Below, piece by piece: positions 25,179 to 34,211 of a stretch of 64,000 bases of DNA (positions are counted from its first letter, which is position 1; the number at the start of each line of letters is the position of its first letter). A model generated the notes under the pieces. That model ran no database searches. It was not told the DNA's origin and saw only the letters and a program-made list of their open reading frames with translations. The stretch spans positions 186,001 to 250,000 of the forward strand of contig CAVORD010000001.1 in assembly GCA_963698535.1 (NCBI GenBank), in the 5' to 3' direction. The position numbers and the translations under genes were made by a program. Source of the stretch: CAVORD01 sp963698535. Lineage in GTDB: Bacteria; Bacteroidota; Bacteroidia; Bacteroidales; VadinHA17.

Positions 25179-27395
25179 CAGATAATCAAGTAGAATTGGT
25201 ATATCATCACGGTGAATACCGTTTTTTACCAGCAGGTCACTGTCGTGGTAGAAGATGGCAGTAAAAGATTCCTGTGTTATCTCACCGGAAGCCATACTTT
25301 GCATATAATACCCTACAGCCTTTTTTCTCTGATCTGATACCAGGGCCAGATGACCCATATTTATCATGTCGTGCGCTGAGAGAGGTGTCGATGATATCCT
25401 GTCGTAATACTCCTGCGATTCAGCAAGCTTGCCGGTGGCAAAATAACACCAGGCTATGGGACGTAGCACCTTAACATTCTCAGGATCATTGTAAGCCACA
25501 CGGAAATAGTGTTTCAGGGCCTTCTCGTAATCACCAAGATCAAGGTAGCAATGGCCTGTAACAAGTGCGGTGTGCATGTTGTCAGGAGCCATATCGCCGG
25601 CGATTATCAGATAATCGAGTGCCTCGGCCTGTTTTCCGCTCTTTCTGAGACAATAGGCTATCTTCTTAAGAGTCCACTCTTTTCTTGAGATAAGTTCAGC
25701 TCTTTTGTAATAGGAGAGGGCCTCGTCATATTTTTTTAGTCCCTGGTAACAATATCCTATCTTTTCGCACAATTCGCCATCGTCGGGTCTCAGCAAAGCA
25801 TGTTTGAGAAACAACTCCAGCGCCTCGTCATAGTAGTCCTTGGAGAAGAAATAGTCTGCCAGCCCTGCCTCCGCCTCCTCGGGGCCGCAGGCTATTCTGA
25901 AGAATTCAGAGTTGTAGAGATCCAGCTTGCCGGCAAAAAGGTCATCAAACTCCTGCTTGTGGGGTGATAGCTTGTAAAAGCGGTAAAGATCCTGAAGGTA
26001 CATGGTCATATTGGTTCTGAATACCGACATTGGATCACTTACCCTTTCGTCATATTTCATCTGCTCAAGTCCCTCTAATTCCATCTTGAATACATTCAGC
26101 ATCATGCTTTTCTGTGAAGCAGGCAGTTGTGTCAGATTGAGAAGCAGAGAATATTTATCGGAATTGCAAATGAATGGTGTCTTGTGCAGGGCTTCTGCCA
26201 GATCGTTGGTTCCATCGCTAAGGATCTCATCCCGGAAGATCACATCTACCACTTCGTGATCGGGATAGAAAGGCATAAACCAGTTTGGAATAGACTTGAA
26301 AAATTCGAAATGTTTCAGGTGGGTGAAAGCCGACATATATATATCGGCACCTTCCATCTGAAGATTGGTAAGCTCCTCCATCGTCTTGAAAACCTCTTCC
26401 GATTCTTCAAACATCTCTCTCCAGTCGGGATTCTTACCCTCCATATTATCGGACGAGACAATATTATCAAGATCCAGTTTCTCCTCTATTCTGGGTTTTA
26501 GCTTTGCTACCTGTGGCAGTATTTCATCCTGCAGCTTTTTGCCCAGCCTTTCAGTCTCCCGCGATCGTATGATCTGCAGTACAATCAGTCGGCAATGTTC
26601 CCTGAACTGAGGGTTCTCGGCCATTTCATCAACTATCTTACGGATATCAGGATATAGTGGCAGCCTGTCGTCGAACTGATGCAGGACAAGAACAAACCCT
26701 GCCAGGGCTCTCTCCATTACCTGTTCCTCTCCCTCAAGATAGATGCTGGCAAGTATCTGCAGCTTCTTCTGGTCCCAAACCCTGAGTGTACTCAACGTTA
26801 AGGCACTGACAAAGAGTGATTTCTCATACCAGCTGAACTTGCCCGATTTTCTGATTATACTGGTAAGGCTTATCTCCGCCTCGCCGTAATAGTCGGTAAG
26901 CCACAAATGATTGAATATGTTGTTCAGGAGTTTTTTGTGTTCCCGCGCCAGTTTGCTGTCGGGGTTGGGAGTGATCTCACCGGAAAGCTGCAGCCATTCG
27001 TCCAGTTCCGTTTTGAACATAAGATCATCGACCGATTCTACAATTGTCCTGCCTGTAAGTCTCTGCTCCCTGTTTATGTCGGCACGAAGTGAATAGGTAT
27101 TCCATCCTGAATTATATGACAATATGTCCTGTTTTACCCTGTCGGCCAGTTTTAGTATTGACTGCTGCATTTTGGTATAAACCTTATGCTTCTCAGGATC
27201 ATCAACTCCCTCGATGGTATATTTCAGCATGCTTCTGTATGTTGCGGAAAGATCATGGAGCTCGTCCCTGAAGCCCGCACTGCCTGAGTGCCCAACCAGT
27301 TCGTAAAGTATGGAGAGGCTTTGCCTTATCCTCCTGCCGGAGACAAGCTTACAAATCCTTTTATGCTGAAGCATTATTTTTGAAATCTCGATCAT
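25152..27395 (-). CDS. Tetratricopeptide-repeat protein
   Basis: A 747-residue, probably cytoplasmic protein without signal peptide. Residues 1-510 are helical with no family recognised (basic N-terminus KRICKLVSGRRIRQSL). Residues about 515-700 hold five to six TPR units (ALELFLKHALLRPDDGELCEKIGYCYQGLKKYDEALSYYKRA and following). It is likely a protein-interaction scaffold. It is transcribed alone, convergent with the Spy-like gene (27-base overlap) and divergent from the YgiQ gene. Confidence 0.8.
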   Translation of the reverse strand: MIEISKIMLQHKRICKLVSGRRIRQSLSILYELVGHSGSAGFRDELHDLSATYRSMLKYTIEGVDDPEKHKVYTKMQQSILKLADRVKQDILSYNSGWNTYSLRADINREQRLTGRTIVESVDDLMFKTELDEWLQLSGEITPNPDSKLAREHKKLLNNIFNHLWLTDYYGEAEISLTSIIRKSGKFSWYEKSLFVSALTLSTLRVWDQKKLQILASIYLEGEEQVMERALAGFVLVLHQFDDRLPLYPDIRKIVDEMAENPQFREHCRLIVLQIIRSRETERLGKKLQDEILPQVAKLKPRIEEKLDLDNIVSSDNMEGKNPDWREMFEESEEVFKTMEELTNLQMEGADIYMSAFTHLKHFEFFKSIPNWFMPFYPDHEVVDVIFRDEILSDGTNDLAEALHKTPFICNSDKYSLLLNLTQLPASQKSMMLNVFKMELEGLEQMKYDERVSDPMSVFRTNMTMYLQDLYRFYKLSPHKQEFDDLFAGKLDLYNSEFFRIACGPEEAEAGLADYFFSKDYYDEALELFLKHALLRPDDGELCEKIGYCYQGLKKYDEALSYYKRAELISRKEWTLKKIAYCLRKSGKQAEALDYLIIAGDMAPDNMHTALVTGHCYLDLGDYEKALKHYFRVAYNDPENVKVLRPIAWCYFATGKLAESQEYYDRISSTPLSAHDMINMGHLALVSDQRKKAVGYYMQSMASGEITQESFTAIFYHDSDLLVKNGIHRDDIPILLDYLLFEADNPL

Positions 27396-27505
27396 GATTC
27401 TTTAAATCCTTAAACTTTTAACATCAATTAAGGAAGCAATAATCGAGCCGCACTACAATTTGTCATATATACAATTGAGAACCAGGTTTGCAGAATGCAA
27501 ATTTT

Positions 27506-29380
27506 ATGGCAACTTTGCTGCCAATGAAGCAGCCGTTATATTCCAAGGATAAAAGTACTCTGATCCCAACCAGTTTGAAGGAGATGAGGAGTCTGGGACT
27601 GGAGAGCGTCGACGTTATACTCTTTACCGGCGATGCCTTCATTGACCATCCGTCATTTGGTGCAGCTGTCATTGCCCGTCTTATTGAGAAAGAGGGATAT
27701 AGTGTGGCAGTAGTGCCTCAGCCTAACTGGAAGGATGATCTGAGGGATTTTAAAAAACTTGGGAGACCAAATCTCTTCTTTGCGGTCACGGCAGGCAATA
27801 TGGATTCGATGGTTAACCATTATACCGCTGCCAGGCGATTGCGATCGGATGATGCATATACCGCCGGAGGAAAGGCTGGTTTCCGACCCGATTACCCTAC
27901 TGTAGTATATACAAGAATATTAAAGGAGATATGGCCTGATGTACCGGTCGTTCTGGGAGGGATGGAAGCATCAATGCGACGACTTGCACATTACGATTAC
28001 TGGAGCGACAAGGTAGAACCTTCTCTTCTCATAACCTCAGGGGCCGATTTGCTTGTTTATGGAATGGCAGAGGAGCCAGTGAAGGAGCTGCTTCGGCTGG
28101 TAAGCAAGGGAGTACCTTTCTATTCCCTGCGTAACCTGCCACAAACATCGGTCACGGTGTCATCTGAATCGGATATACCGGTAACCTCAGGTGTGCGAAA
28201 CGTACTTCTCAACTCCTTTGAGGAGGTTGTAGCAGATAAAAAGAAGTTCGGCGATAATTTTATAACCTTCGAAAAGGAGTCCAACAAAGCGGTGCAGTCG
28301 CGACTTATTGAACCTGTGGGCTCACTCTTTGTAGTGGTTAACCCCGCCATTGATCCTTCACATATCGATCCCGACTATACATATGACCTTCCATATACCT
28401 ATCTGCCTCATCCACGATATAATGGAAAGGGTGCAATCCCGGCCTATGAGATGATAAAGAACTCTGTAAACATCCATCGGGGATGCTTCGGGGGCTGCAG
28501 CTTTTGTGCCATTGCTGCACATCAGGGGAAAAGGATCATAAGCCGCTCCGAGGAGAGTGTCATTAAAGAGGTTGAAAAGCTAACTTCCCTGCCGGGGTTC
28601 AATGGTGTCATAACCGATCTTGGAGGCCCGTCGGCTAATATGTATAAGATGGAGCCGGTTGATACGAAGATCTGTGAGGCATGTATCAGACCTTCGTGTA
28701 TCTACCCTTCTGTCTGTAAGAATATTACAACTGATCATGGTCCGATGAACAGGATCTATAAAAAGGTTTCTGACAAGGAGGGAGTAAAAAGAGTATTCAT
28801 TGGCAGCGGTGTTAGGTATGACCTTCTTCTGAAGGATCATAATAAATCGGCAGGACTTGAAGAGAAGAGATATCTCGAGAACCTTATTACAAGGCATGTC
28901 TCCGGAAGACTTAAAGTAGCCCCTGAGCACAGTTCTCCTGACGTCCTGGCTCTCATGAGAAAGCCCGGGTTCGGTCTCTACAGGAAGCTTGTAAAGGAAT
29001 TCAGTGAGATAACTACCAGGAAAAAGCTGAAATATGAGATAGTACCCTACCTTATATCATCACATCCGGGATGCTCAGAAGCAGAGATGGGACAACTGGC
29101 TGTGGATCTTAAGGATATGAATATCAGGGTTGAACAGGTGCAGGATTTCACGCCAACACCAATGACACTCTCAACTACCATATACTATTGCGGGTTTAAC
29201 CCCTACAATGGGAAAAAGGTCTTCACAGCCAGATCTGTTGACGAGAAAAGAAGACAAAAAGACTATTTCTTCTGGTATAAGCCGGGAATGATTAAGGAGC
29301 TGGCAATGAGGCTTAACAGGATAGGGAAGAAAGAACTGGCATCCCGCTTATCCGGAGGGAGTGACAAGAAGCGTCGGTAG
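27506..29380 (+). CDS. YgiQ family radical SAM protein
   Basis: A radical SAM enzyme of about 624 residues. The N-terminal part is a B12-binding-like region typical of YgiQ (DVILFTGDAFIDHPSFG, AVTAGNMDSMVNHY, VVLGGMEASMRRLAHYDYWSD). The radical SAM cluster motif CxxxCxxC is in HRGCFGGCSFCAI. The C-terminal part contains VAPEHSSP and QVQDFTPTPMT. The substrate of the YgiQ family is unknown. ATG 27506 is chosen; a TTG at 27488 is in frame but lies in a promoter-like stretch, and ATG 27524 is an alternative. Confidence 0.93.
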   Translation: MATLLPMKQPLYSKDKSTLIPTSLKEMRSLGLESVDVILFTGDAFIDHPSFGAAVIARLIEKEGYSVAVVPQPNWKDDLRDFKKLGRPNLFFAVTAGNMDSMVNHYTAARRLRSDDAYTAGGKAGFRPDYPTVVYTRILKEIWPDVPVVLGGMEASMRRLAHYDYWSDKVEPSLLITSGADLLVYGMAEEPVKELLRLVSKGVPFYSLRNLPQTSVTVSSESDIPVTSGVRNVLLNSFEEVVADKKKFGDNFITFEKESNKAVQSRLIEPVGSLFVVVNPAIDPSHIDPDYTYDLPYTYLPHPRYNGKGAIPAYEMIKNSVNIHRGCFGGCSFCAIAAHQGKRIISRSEESVIKEVEKLTSLPGFNGVITDLGGPSANMYKMEPVDTKICEACIRPSCIYPSVCKNITTDHGPMNRIYKKVSDKEGVKRVFIGSGVRYDLLLKDHNKSAGLEEKRYLENLITRHVSGRLKVAPEHSSPDVLALMRKPGFGLYRKLVKEFSEITTRKKLKYEIVPYLISSHPGCSEAEMGQLAVDLKDMNIRVEQVQDFTPTPMTLSTTIYYCGFNPYNGKKVFTARSVDEKRRQKDYFFWYKPGMIKELAMRLNRIGKKELASRLSGGSDKKRR

Positions 29381-29395
29381 CATATTATTCGACAG

Positions 29396-29425
29396 AAAAA
29401 GGCGCCCTTACCGGAACGCCCTTTT
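29396..29425. terminator. Bidirectional terminator between ygiQ-type gene and hydC
   Basis: GGCG (29401-29404) pairs with CGCC (29417-29420), flanked by an A-run before and a T-run after, so both convergent transcripts would end in a U-tract. The stem is short (4 G-C pairs plus A-T pairs with one bulged C). Confidence 0.6.
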
Positions 29426-29460
29426 CAACATAACCTAAAAACCAGATTTTCAGAGAGATC

Positions 29461-29946
29461 TTAGCTCTCATATTCCTTTAAAATATTTTTCACGTCATCA
29501 GGAGCGACCCTCCCGTAGGTTTTATCGCCGACAAGGACAACAGGAGCAAGACCGCATGCTCCTACACATCTGAGACTGGAGAGCGAAAATTTACCATCAG
29601 CAGTTGTTTGTCCCACCTGAAGTTTAAGCTCTTTTTTGAACTCTTCCAGTACCTTCTCAGCACCACGTACGTAGCAGGCTGTTCCCATACATATACTTAC
29701 CGGGTGCTTACCTTTGGGAGTCATGGTGAAGAAGGAGTAGAATGTAACAACACCATATACCTTGGCCACCGGTACATTCAGTCCGTCGGATACAACCTCC
29801 TGAACTTCTGCAGGCAGGTAGCCAAAGTGCTCCTGGCAGGCGTGAAGCACATTAATAAGTTCCTGTGGATCGCGTTTGAACGATTCACAGATCTCCATTA
29901 TCTTTTCTATATCTTCCTTGCGGAGTTCGATTTTAATGCTCGACAT
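29461..29946 (-). CDS. hydC: Bifurcating [FeFe] hydrogenase subunit HydC (NuoE-like)
   Basis: A 161-residue NuoE-type protein with the [2Fe-2S] ligands Cys86, Cys91, Cys127 and Cys131 (CMGTACYV, RCVGACG). It pairs with HydB to carry electrons between NADH and the hydrogenase. It is the last gene of the minus-strand hydrogenase operon. The gap to hydA is 95 bases as read, but falls to 28 bases if the hydA frameshift is repaired, in keeping with close operon packing. Confidence 0.93.
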   Translation of the reverse strand: MSSIKIELRKEDIEKIMEICESFKRDPQELINVLHACQEHFGYLPAEVQEVVSDGLNVPVAKVYGVVTFYSFFTMTPKGKHPVSICMGTACYVRGAEKVLEEFKKELKLQVGQTTADGKFSLSSLRCVGACGLAPVVLVGDKTYGRVAPDDVKNILKEYES

Positions 29947-30041
29947 CGCTTTATTGTTTAATATTATTGATCAATTACGGCTTCACATAAATCTTCTTCT
30001 TCTTATCGAAGTAGTGGGTATGAAGCAGCTCATGAGCCTTT

Positions 30042-31754
30042 TCACTGTTGGGTGTTACCAAGGAATTCACTGTATAACTCCTTGATGAACGGGTTTTCAT
30101 GCGACTTTCGTATAGGCTTTCCTGCATCCTCAGCATAAATTGCCGTTGCTCTTGCCTTTAGTATCTCGGCATCGCCATGGTGCAGTGGCTGTCCACCGCC
30201 ACCGATACATCCTCCCGGACAGGCCATTATCTCAATAGCATGGTACCTGGATTTGCCATCCCTTACATCATTAAGCAGCTTCCTGGCATTTCCCAGACCA
30301 TGAGCTATTCCAATATTTAACTTCAGTCCGTCAAAATCAATAGTGGCCTCTCTCACACCTTCCATTCCCCTTAGTTCAGCGAAATCAACCTTCTGTAGTT
30401 TTTTTCCTGTATAGAGTTCATATGCTGTTCTGCAAGCTGCCTCAATAACTCCTCCTGTTGCTCCGAAGATCACCGATGCACCGGTTGATTCACCCAAGGG
30501 GTTGTCGAAATCCTGATCCTCAAGGTTCTTCAGATCGATGTTTGCCTGTTTGATAAAGGATGCAAGCTCGCGGGTTGATATTGAGAAATCAACATCAGGA
30601 TTGCCATTGGTAGAAAACTCTTCTCTCTGGCATTCATATTTTTTAGCAAGACAAGGCATAACCGATACCACTACCATATCCTCCCTTTTCACCCTGATCT
30701 TTTCTGCAAAGTAGGTTTTTGCAATTGCTCCGAACATCTGCTGAGGTGATTTGGCTGTTGACGGTACATCCTTCAGATCGGGGAAGTAGACTTCAAAGAA
30801 ATTGACCCATCCCGGGCAGCACGATGTAAGTATTGGCAGGCGGGCCGATTTGTCGCCTTTCAGGTGCCTTGATATCCTGTCGAGCAGTTCGGTTCCCTCC
30901 TCCATAATGGTGAGGTCAGCAGCAAAATCGGTGTCGAAGACATAATCGAATCCCAGCTCCCTGAGAGCAGCGACCATCTTACCCGTAACCGAAGTACCCG
31001 GCTTTAGTCCGAACTCTTCCCCCAATGCTGCCCTAACGGCAGGAGCTGTTTGTACGACAACTGTTTTGGAAGGGTCGGCCAGAGCCCTCAGGACATCCGG
31101 GGTGTGGTTCTTTTCAGTTAGAGCACCAGTAGGACAAACGGCGACACACTGACCGCAATAGGTACAGGTAGAGTGCTCCAGATTCATCTCAAAAGCCGGC
31201 GCCACAACAGCCAGGAATCCCCTGTTAACCGCTGACAATGCTCCCACGGTCTGAACATCATTACACATCATTTCGCACCGGCGGCACATTATACATTTGT
31301 CCAGATCGCGAATGATAGAAGGGGAGGTGTCGAGCCGGTAGGTCGACATTTCAGCTATCTCAGCCCCGGGAATTTCTCTGATACCCAGTTTTGTAGCCAT
31401 ATTCTGGAGGTCGCAGGTACCCGATTTGGGACATATAAGGCAATCTTTGGGATGATCGGAGAGTATAAACTCCATTACTGTTCGTCTGGCATTAAGAACA
31501 CGGGTTGAGTGTGTCCTGATTACCATTCCCTCTTCGCATTTGGTGGCACATGAGGGGGCCAGATTGCGTCTTCCTTCCACCTCCACTACACATATTCTGC
31601 AGCCTGCAGGCTTGTTTTCAATGTTCAGACCATGAAGATCCATGTAGCAGAGGGCAGGTATTTCAACACCCAGTTCCTTGGCCGCTTTGTATATTGTTGT
31701 CCCCCTGGGAACCTTAAGACTTTTATTGTCGATATTAATTGTTACGCTTTCCAT
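30042..31754 (-). CDS. hydA: [FeFe] hydrogenase catalytic subunit HydA (bifurcating type), C-terminal frameshift
   Basis: 570 residues as read. In order: [2Fe-2S] domain (Cys36, 52, 55, 69), His/Cys [4Fe-4S] site (His101, Cys105, 108, 114), two ferredoxin clusters (CIMCRRCEMMC, CTYCGQCVAVCP), and the H-cluster domain with all three motifs: TSCCPGW (about 311-316), MPCLAKKYE (about 366) and MACPGGCIGGGGQP (about 510). It reduces protons, probably using NADH and reduced ferredoxin together. The frame stops early after FLGNTQQ. Removing one base at 30055-30056 restores LGTPNSEKAHELLHTHY, the usual HydA C-terminus, ending at 29975. Small accessory maturases (HydEFG) are not in the window. Confidence 0.95.
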   Translation of the reverse strand: MESVTINIDNKSLKVPRGTTIYKAAKELGVEIPALCYMDLHGLNIENKPAGCRICVVEVEGRRNLAPSCATKCEEGMVIRTHSTRVLNARRTVMEFILSDHPKDCLICPKSGTCDLQNMATKLGIREIPGAEIAEMSTYRLDTSPSIIRDLDKCIMCRRCEMMCNDVQTVGALSAVNRGFLAVVAPAFEMNLEHSTCTYCGQCVAVCPTGALTEKNHTPDVLRALADPSKTVVVQTAPAVRAALGEEFGLKPGTSVTGKMVAALRELGFDYVFDTDFAADLTIMEEGTELLDRISRHLKGDKSARLPILTSCCPGWVNFFEVYFPDLKDVPSTAKSPQQMFGAIAKTYFAEKIRVKREDMVVVSVMPCLAKKYECQREEFSTNGNPDVDFSISTRELASFIKQANIDLKNLEDQDFDNPLGESTGASVIFGATGGVIEAACRTAYELYTGKKLQKVDFAELRGMEGVREATIDFDGLKLNIGIAHGLGNARKLLNDVRDGKSRYHAIEIMACPGGCIGGGGQPLHHGDAEILKARATAIYAEDAGKPIRKSHENPFIKELYSEFLGNTQQ

Positions 31755-31769
31755 CTTTTTCTTAGTCTG

Positions 31770-33563
31770 TTACTGGATTATGATAGCGTCGAATTTACAC
31801 TTCTCCATGCAGGCACCACACTTGATACATATCGATTGATCAATAAGGTGAGCCTCTTTCCTCTCTCCCGCGATCGCATTGACCGGGCATACCCGTGCAC
31901 AGGCGGTACAGCCAACACAGTTATCAGGAATTATGAGATACTTCATCAGGTCGCGGCACTGACCGGCAGGACAGCTCTTTGACTCGACATGAGCAATATA
32001 TTCATCCCAGAAGTTATCCATAGTAGAGAGTACAGGGTTCGGAGATGTCTGACCAAGACCGCACAGGGAAGTATCCTTGATAACATAGCTCATATTCCTG
32101 AGCCTTTCAAGGTCGTCGATTGTTCCATGACCCTTGCAGATATGCTCCAGAAGTTCATGCAGGCGTTTATTTCCGATACGGCATGGTGAACATTTTCCGC
32201 ACGACTCTTCGACAGTGAACTCCAGGTAATATTTTGCAACACTTACCATGCAGTCGTCTTCATCCATAACGATCATTCCACCCGATCCCATCATCGATCC
32301 TGCAGCAAGAAGATTGTCGAAATCGATGGGGGTGTCGAGGTGTTTCTCTGTCAGGCATCCACCCGATGGTCCTCCTGTCTGAACAGATTTGAATTTCTTA
32401 CCATCCTTAATGCCTCCGCCTATCTCAAATATCACCTCTCTCAGGGTTGTTCCCATTGGGACCTCTACCAGTCCAACGTTGTTGATCTTACCTGCAAGAG
32501 CGAATACCTTGGTTCCTTTCGAGGTTTTGGTACCTATGCTGCTGAACCATTCAGCTCCTTTGAGAAAAATGGGAGGGATGCAGGCAAAAGTCTCCACATT
32601 ATTAACGTTGGTAGGTTTTCCCCTGAACCCTGATTCAGCCGGGAATGGTGGTTTTACCGTTGGTTCACCACGAAGGCCTTCCATTGAATGAATGAGTGCG
32701 GTCTCCTCCCCGCAGACAAAAGCACCGGCACCATACCTTAGCTCTATGTCAAATGAGAAATCTGTTCCCAGGATATTCTTACCCAGCAGCCCATATTCCC
32801 TGGCCTGTCCGATGGCCACCTTTAATCTTTTAATTGCCAGAGGATATTCAGCCCTGATATATACAAGACCGGTTTCAGCTCCGATACAGTAGCCGCAAAT
32901 AGCCATTGATTCGAGGATAGAGTGGGGGTCGCCTTCCAGGATCGATCTGTCCATAAATGCTCCGGGGTCACCCTCGTCGGCGTTGCAGACAACGTATTTT
33001 TCGTCAGATTGATTTTTTCTTGCCAGGCTCCACTTAAGACCAGTGGGGAAGCCGCCACCACCACGACCTCTGAGACCACTATCCATAAGAAGCTTAATGG
33101 CATCTTCGGGAGTCATCTCCGAAAGAGCCTTGCCCAGGGCCTGATATGCATCGCGGGCAATAGCCTCTTCAATATTCTCAGGATCGATAAATCCACAGTT
33201 CCTGAGGGCTATTCTAAGTTGTTTCTTGTAGGTGCTTGTTTTCTTTGTATCGGTTAGTGGTTCACCCGATTCGGCATCTTTAAAAAGGAGCCTGTTAACG
33301 GGTCGTCCTTTTATTATATGCTCCTCTACTATCTCTTTTGCATCCTTTGGAGTTACATTGGTGTAGAATGTGTTGTCGGGCATCACCTTTACTACCGGTC
33401 CCTTTTCACAGAAGCCAAAACAACCGGTTCTGACAACCTGTACCTCATTTTCAAGTGCATTGGCACTTAACTCAAGCATCAGATTCTCGGAAAGAGTCTC
33501 GCTGGCACTGGCCTTGCATCCGGTTCCGGCACAAACGAGGATATGCGATTTGTATCTAGTCAT
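31770..33563 (-). CDS. hydB: Bifurcating [FeFe] hydrogenase subunit HydB (NuoF-like)
   Basis: A 597-residue flavoprotein. The N-terminal thioredoxin-like [2Fe-2S] domain has Cys11, Cys16, Cys48 and Cys52. The NuoF core has RGRGGGGFPTGLKW (about 165-178), GAGAFVCGEETAL, and the cluster motif SCGKCSPCRIG with SLCGLGQ. The C-terminal 55 residues hold two [4Fe-4S] motifs (CVGCTACARVCP, CIKCGACMEKC). It binds NADH and FMN and is the likely bifurcation site. It has the same architecture as the NuoF-like gene at 16176, so the two are paralogues serving different catalytic subunits. hydA follows after 15 bases. Confidence 0.95.
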   Translation of the reverse strand: MTRYKSHILVCAGTGCKASASETLSENLMLELSANALENEVQVVRTGCFGFCEKGPVVKVMPDNTFYTNVTPKDAKEIVEEHIIKGRPVNRLLFKDAESGEPLTDTKKTSTYKKQLRIALRNCGFIDPENIEEAIARDAYQALGKALSEMTPEDAIKLLMDSGLRGRGGGGFPTGLKWSLARKNQSDEKYVVCNADEGDPGAFMDRSILEGDPHSILESMAICGYCIGAETGLVYIRAEYPLAIKRLKVAIGQAREYGLLGKNILGTDFSFDIELRYGAGAFVCGEETALIHSMEGLRGEPTVKPPFPAESGFRGKPTNVNNVETFACIPPIFLKGAEWFSSIGTKTSKGTKVFALAGKINNVGLVEVPMGTTLREVIFEIGGGIKDGKKFKSVQTGGPSGGCLTEKHLDTPIDFDNLLAAGSMMGSGGMIVMDEDDCMVSVAKYYLEFTVEESCGKCSPCRIGNKRLHELLEHICKGHGTIDDLERLRNMSYVIKDTSLCGLGQTSPNPVLSTMDNFWDEYIAHVESKSCPAGQCRDLMKYLIIPDNCVGCTACARVCPVNAIAGERKEAHLIDQSICIKCGACMEKCKFDAIIIQ

Positions 33564-33571
33564 GGTACTTC

Positions 33572-33964
33572 TTAATCAATTGTTTGATAGTTCTCAGGAA
33601 TTATTCCCTCAACGAGTTCTCCGTTCTTAATATACTTCTCGATTATCTCATCAGCCCTCTGTATATCAACATACCCGTAAACAACAGGTTCCTGGCCGGG
33701 CAGCTTTACCTCTATTGTAGGTTCAGCAAAACAGTAACCCATGTCACCGGTTTGAGTGACAATGGCATTGATGTTTCTCTTTTCCAGCTCTTCCACGAGA
33801 AAATGCATTATCTCCCTGGCTCCGGAGGCTATCCCGCTTGTCGCCATCCCTACCTTTACCTGAACTATCCCCTCTGAATTCTCGCCATGCTCCCTGAGTT
33901 TTACAATTTTCTGAAGCTCATCCCTGAGCTTTCGAAGGTCATCCAGAGATTTAATCTGATTCAT
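33572..33964 (-). CDS. Thioredoxin-like [2Fe-2S] ferredoxin-domain protein with lost ligands
   Basis: A 130-residue protein, first gene of the hydrogenase operon, 8 bases before hydB. An N-terminal helix (SLDDLRKLRDELQ) precedes a thioredoxin-like [2Fe-2S] domain common in hyd operons. The usual ATCGIA and TGCxGxC cysteines are replaced here by Ser43 (ATSGIA) and Asp74 (TGDMGYC); only Cys78 remains. It therefore probably cannot hold a [2Fe-2S] cluster and may act as a structural or assembly subunit. The codons (AGC, GAC) are clear in the sequence. Confidence 0.85.
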   Translation of the reverse strand: MNQIKSLDDLRKLRDELQKIVKLREHGENSEGIVQVKVGMATSGIASGAREIMHFLVEELEKRNINAIVTQTGDMGYCFAEPTIEVKLPGQEPVVYGYVDIQRADEIIEKYIKNGELVEGIIPENYQTID

Positions 33965-34026
33965 AATATATTGAATTATAACTATTTGATATTTTTAGTC
34001 AATCTTCTTAAGAATATTTGACACGG

Positions 34027-34077
34027 CAAAATTAATAAATAACTGTTATATTATTAACAATGTTAATTAAATAACAA
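34027..34077 (-). promoter_or_regulatory. Hydrogenase promoter region with two tandem TGTTA-N6-TAACA operators
   Basis: Two inverted repeats lie side by side: TGTTA-TATTAT-TAACA (34044-34059) and TGTTA-ATTAAA-TAACA (34061-34076), 17 bases apart. Each matches 12 of 14 fixed positions of the clostridial Rex box TTGTTAAN4TTAACAA, and the 5-6-5 layout also fits Crp/Fnr sites. On the minus strand a TAATTTTG -7 box lies at 34027-34034, so the operators would cover about -24 to -57 of a start near 34020. Rex senses NADH/NAD and controls hydrogenases in other phyla, which makes it a reasonable candidate. Confidence 0.6.
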
Positions 34078-34211
34078 TAATTTATTTTAGTTCTAAATAA
34101 AATAGGGAAGGCACTGTAAGAGAGAGTGTAAACTGTCTGTTTTTCTGTTTTAAAAAGGATAGAACAGAGGGTTCAAATTCCGTATTATTATGGCATCAAA
34201 CAGCAATAATA

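Noticed and set aside
30042..30044. TGA at the end of hydA as a selenocysteine codon
   Set aside because: Read-through in that frame gives no conserved tail and another stop soon follows, while a one-base shift restores the known HydA C-terminus.
34165..34195. tRNA T-arm-like GGTTCAAATTCC
   Set aside because: One base too long for the T-loop consensus, and no acceptor, D or anticodon stems fit upstream.
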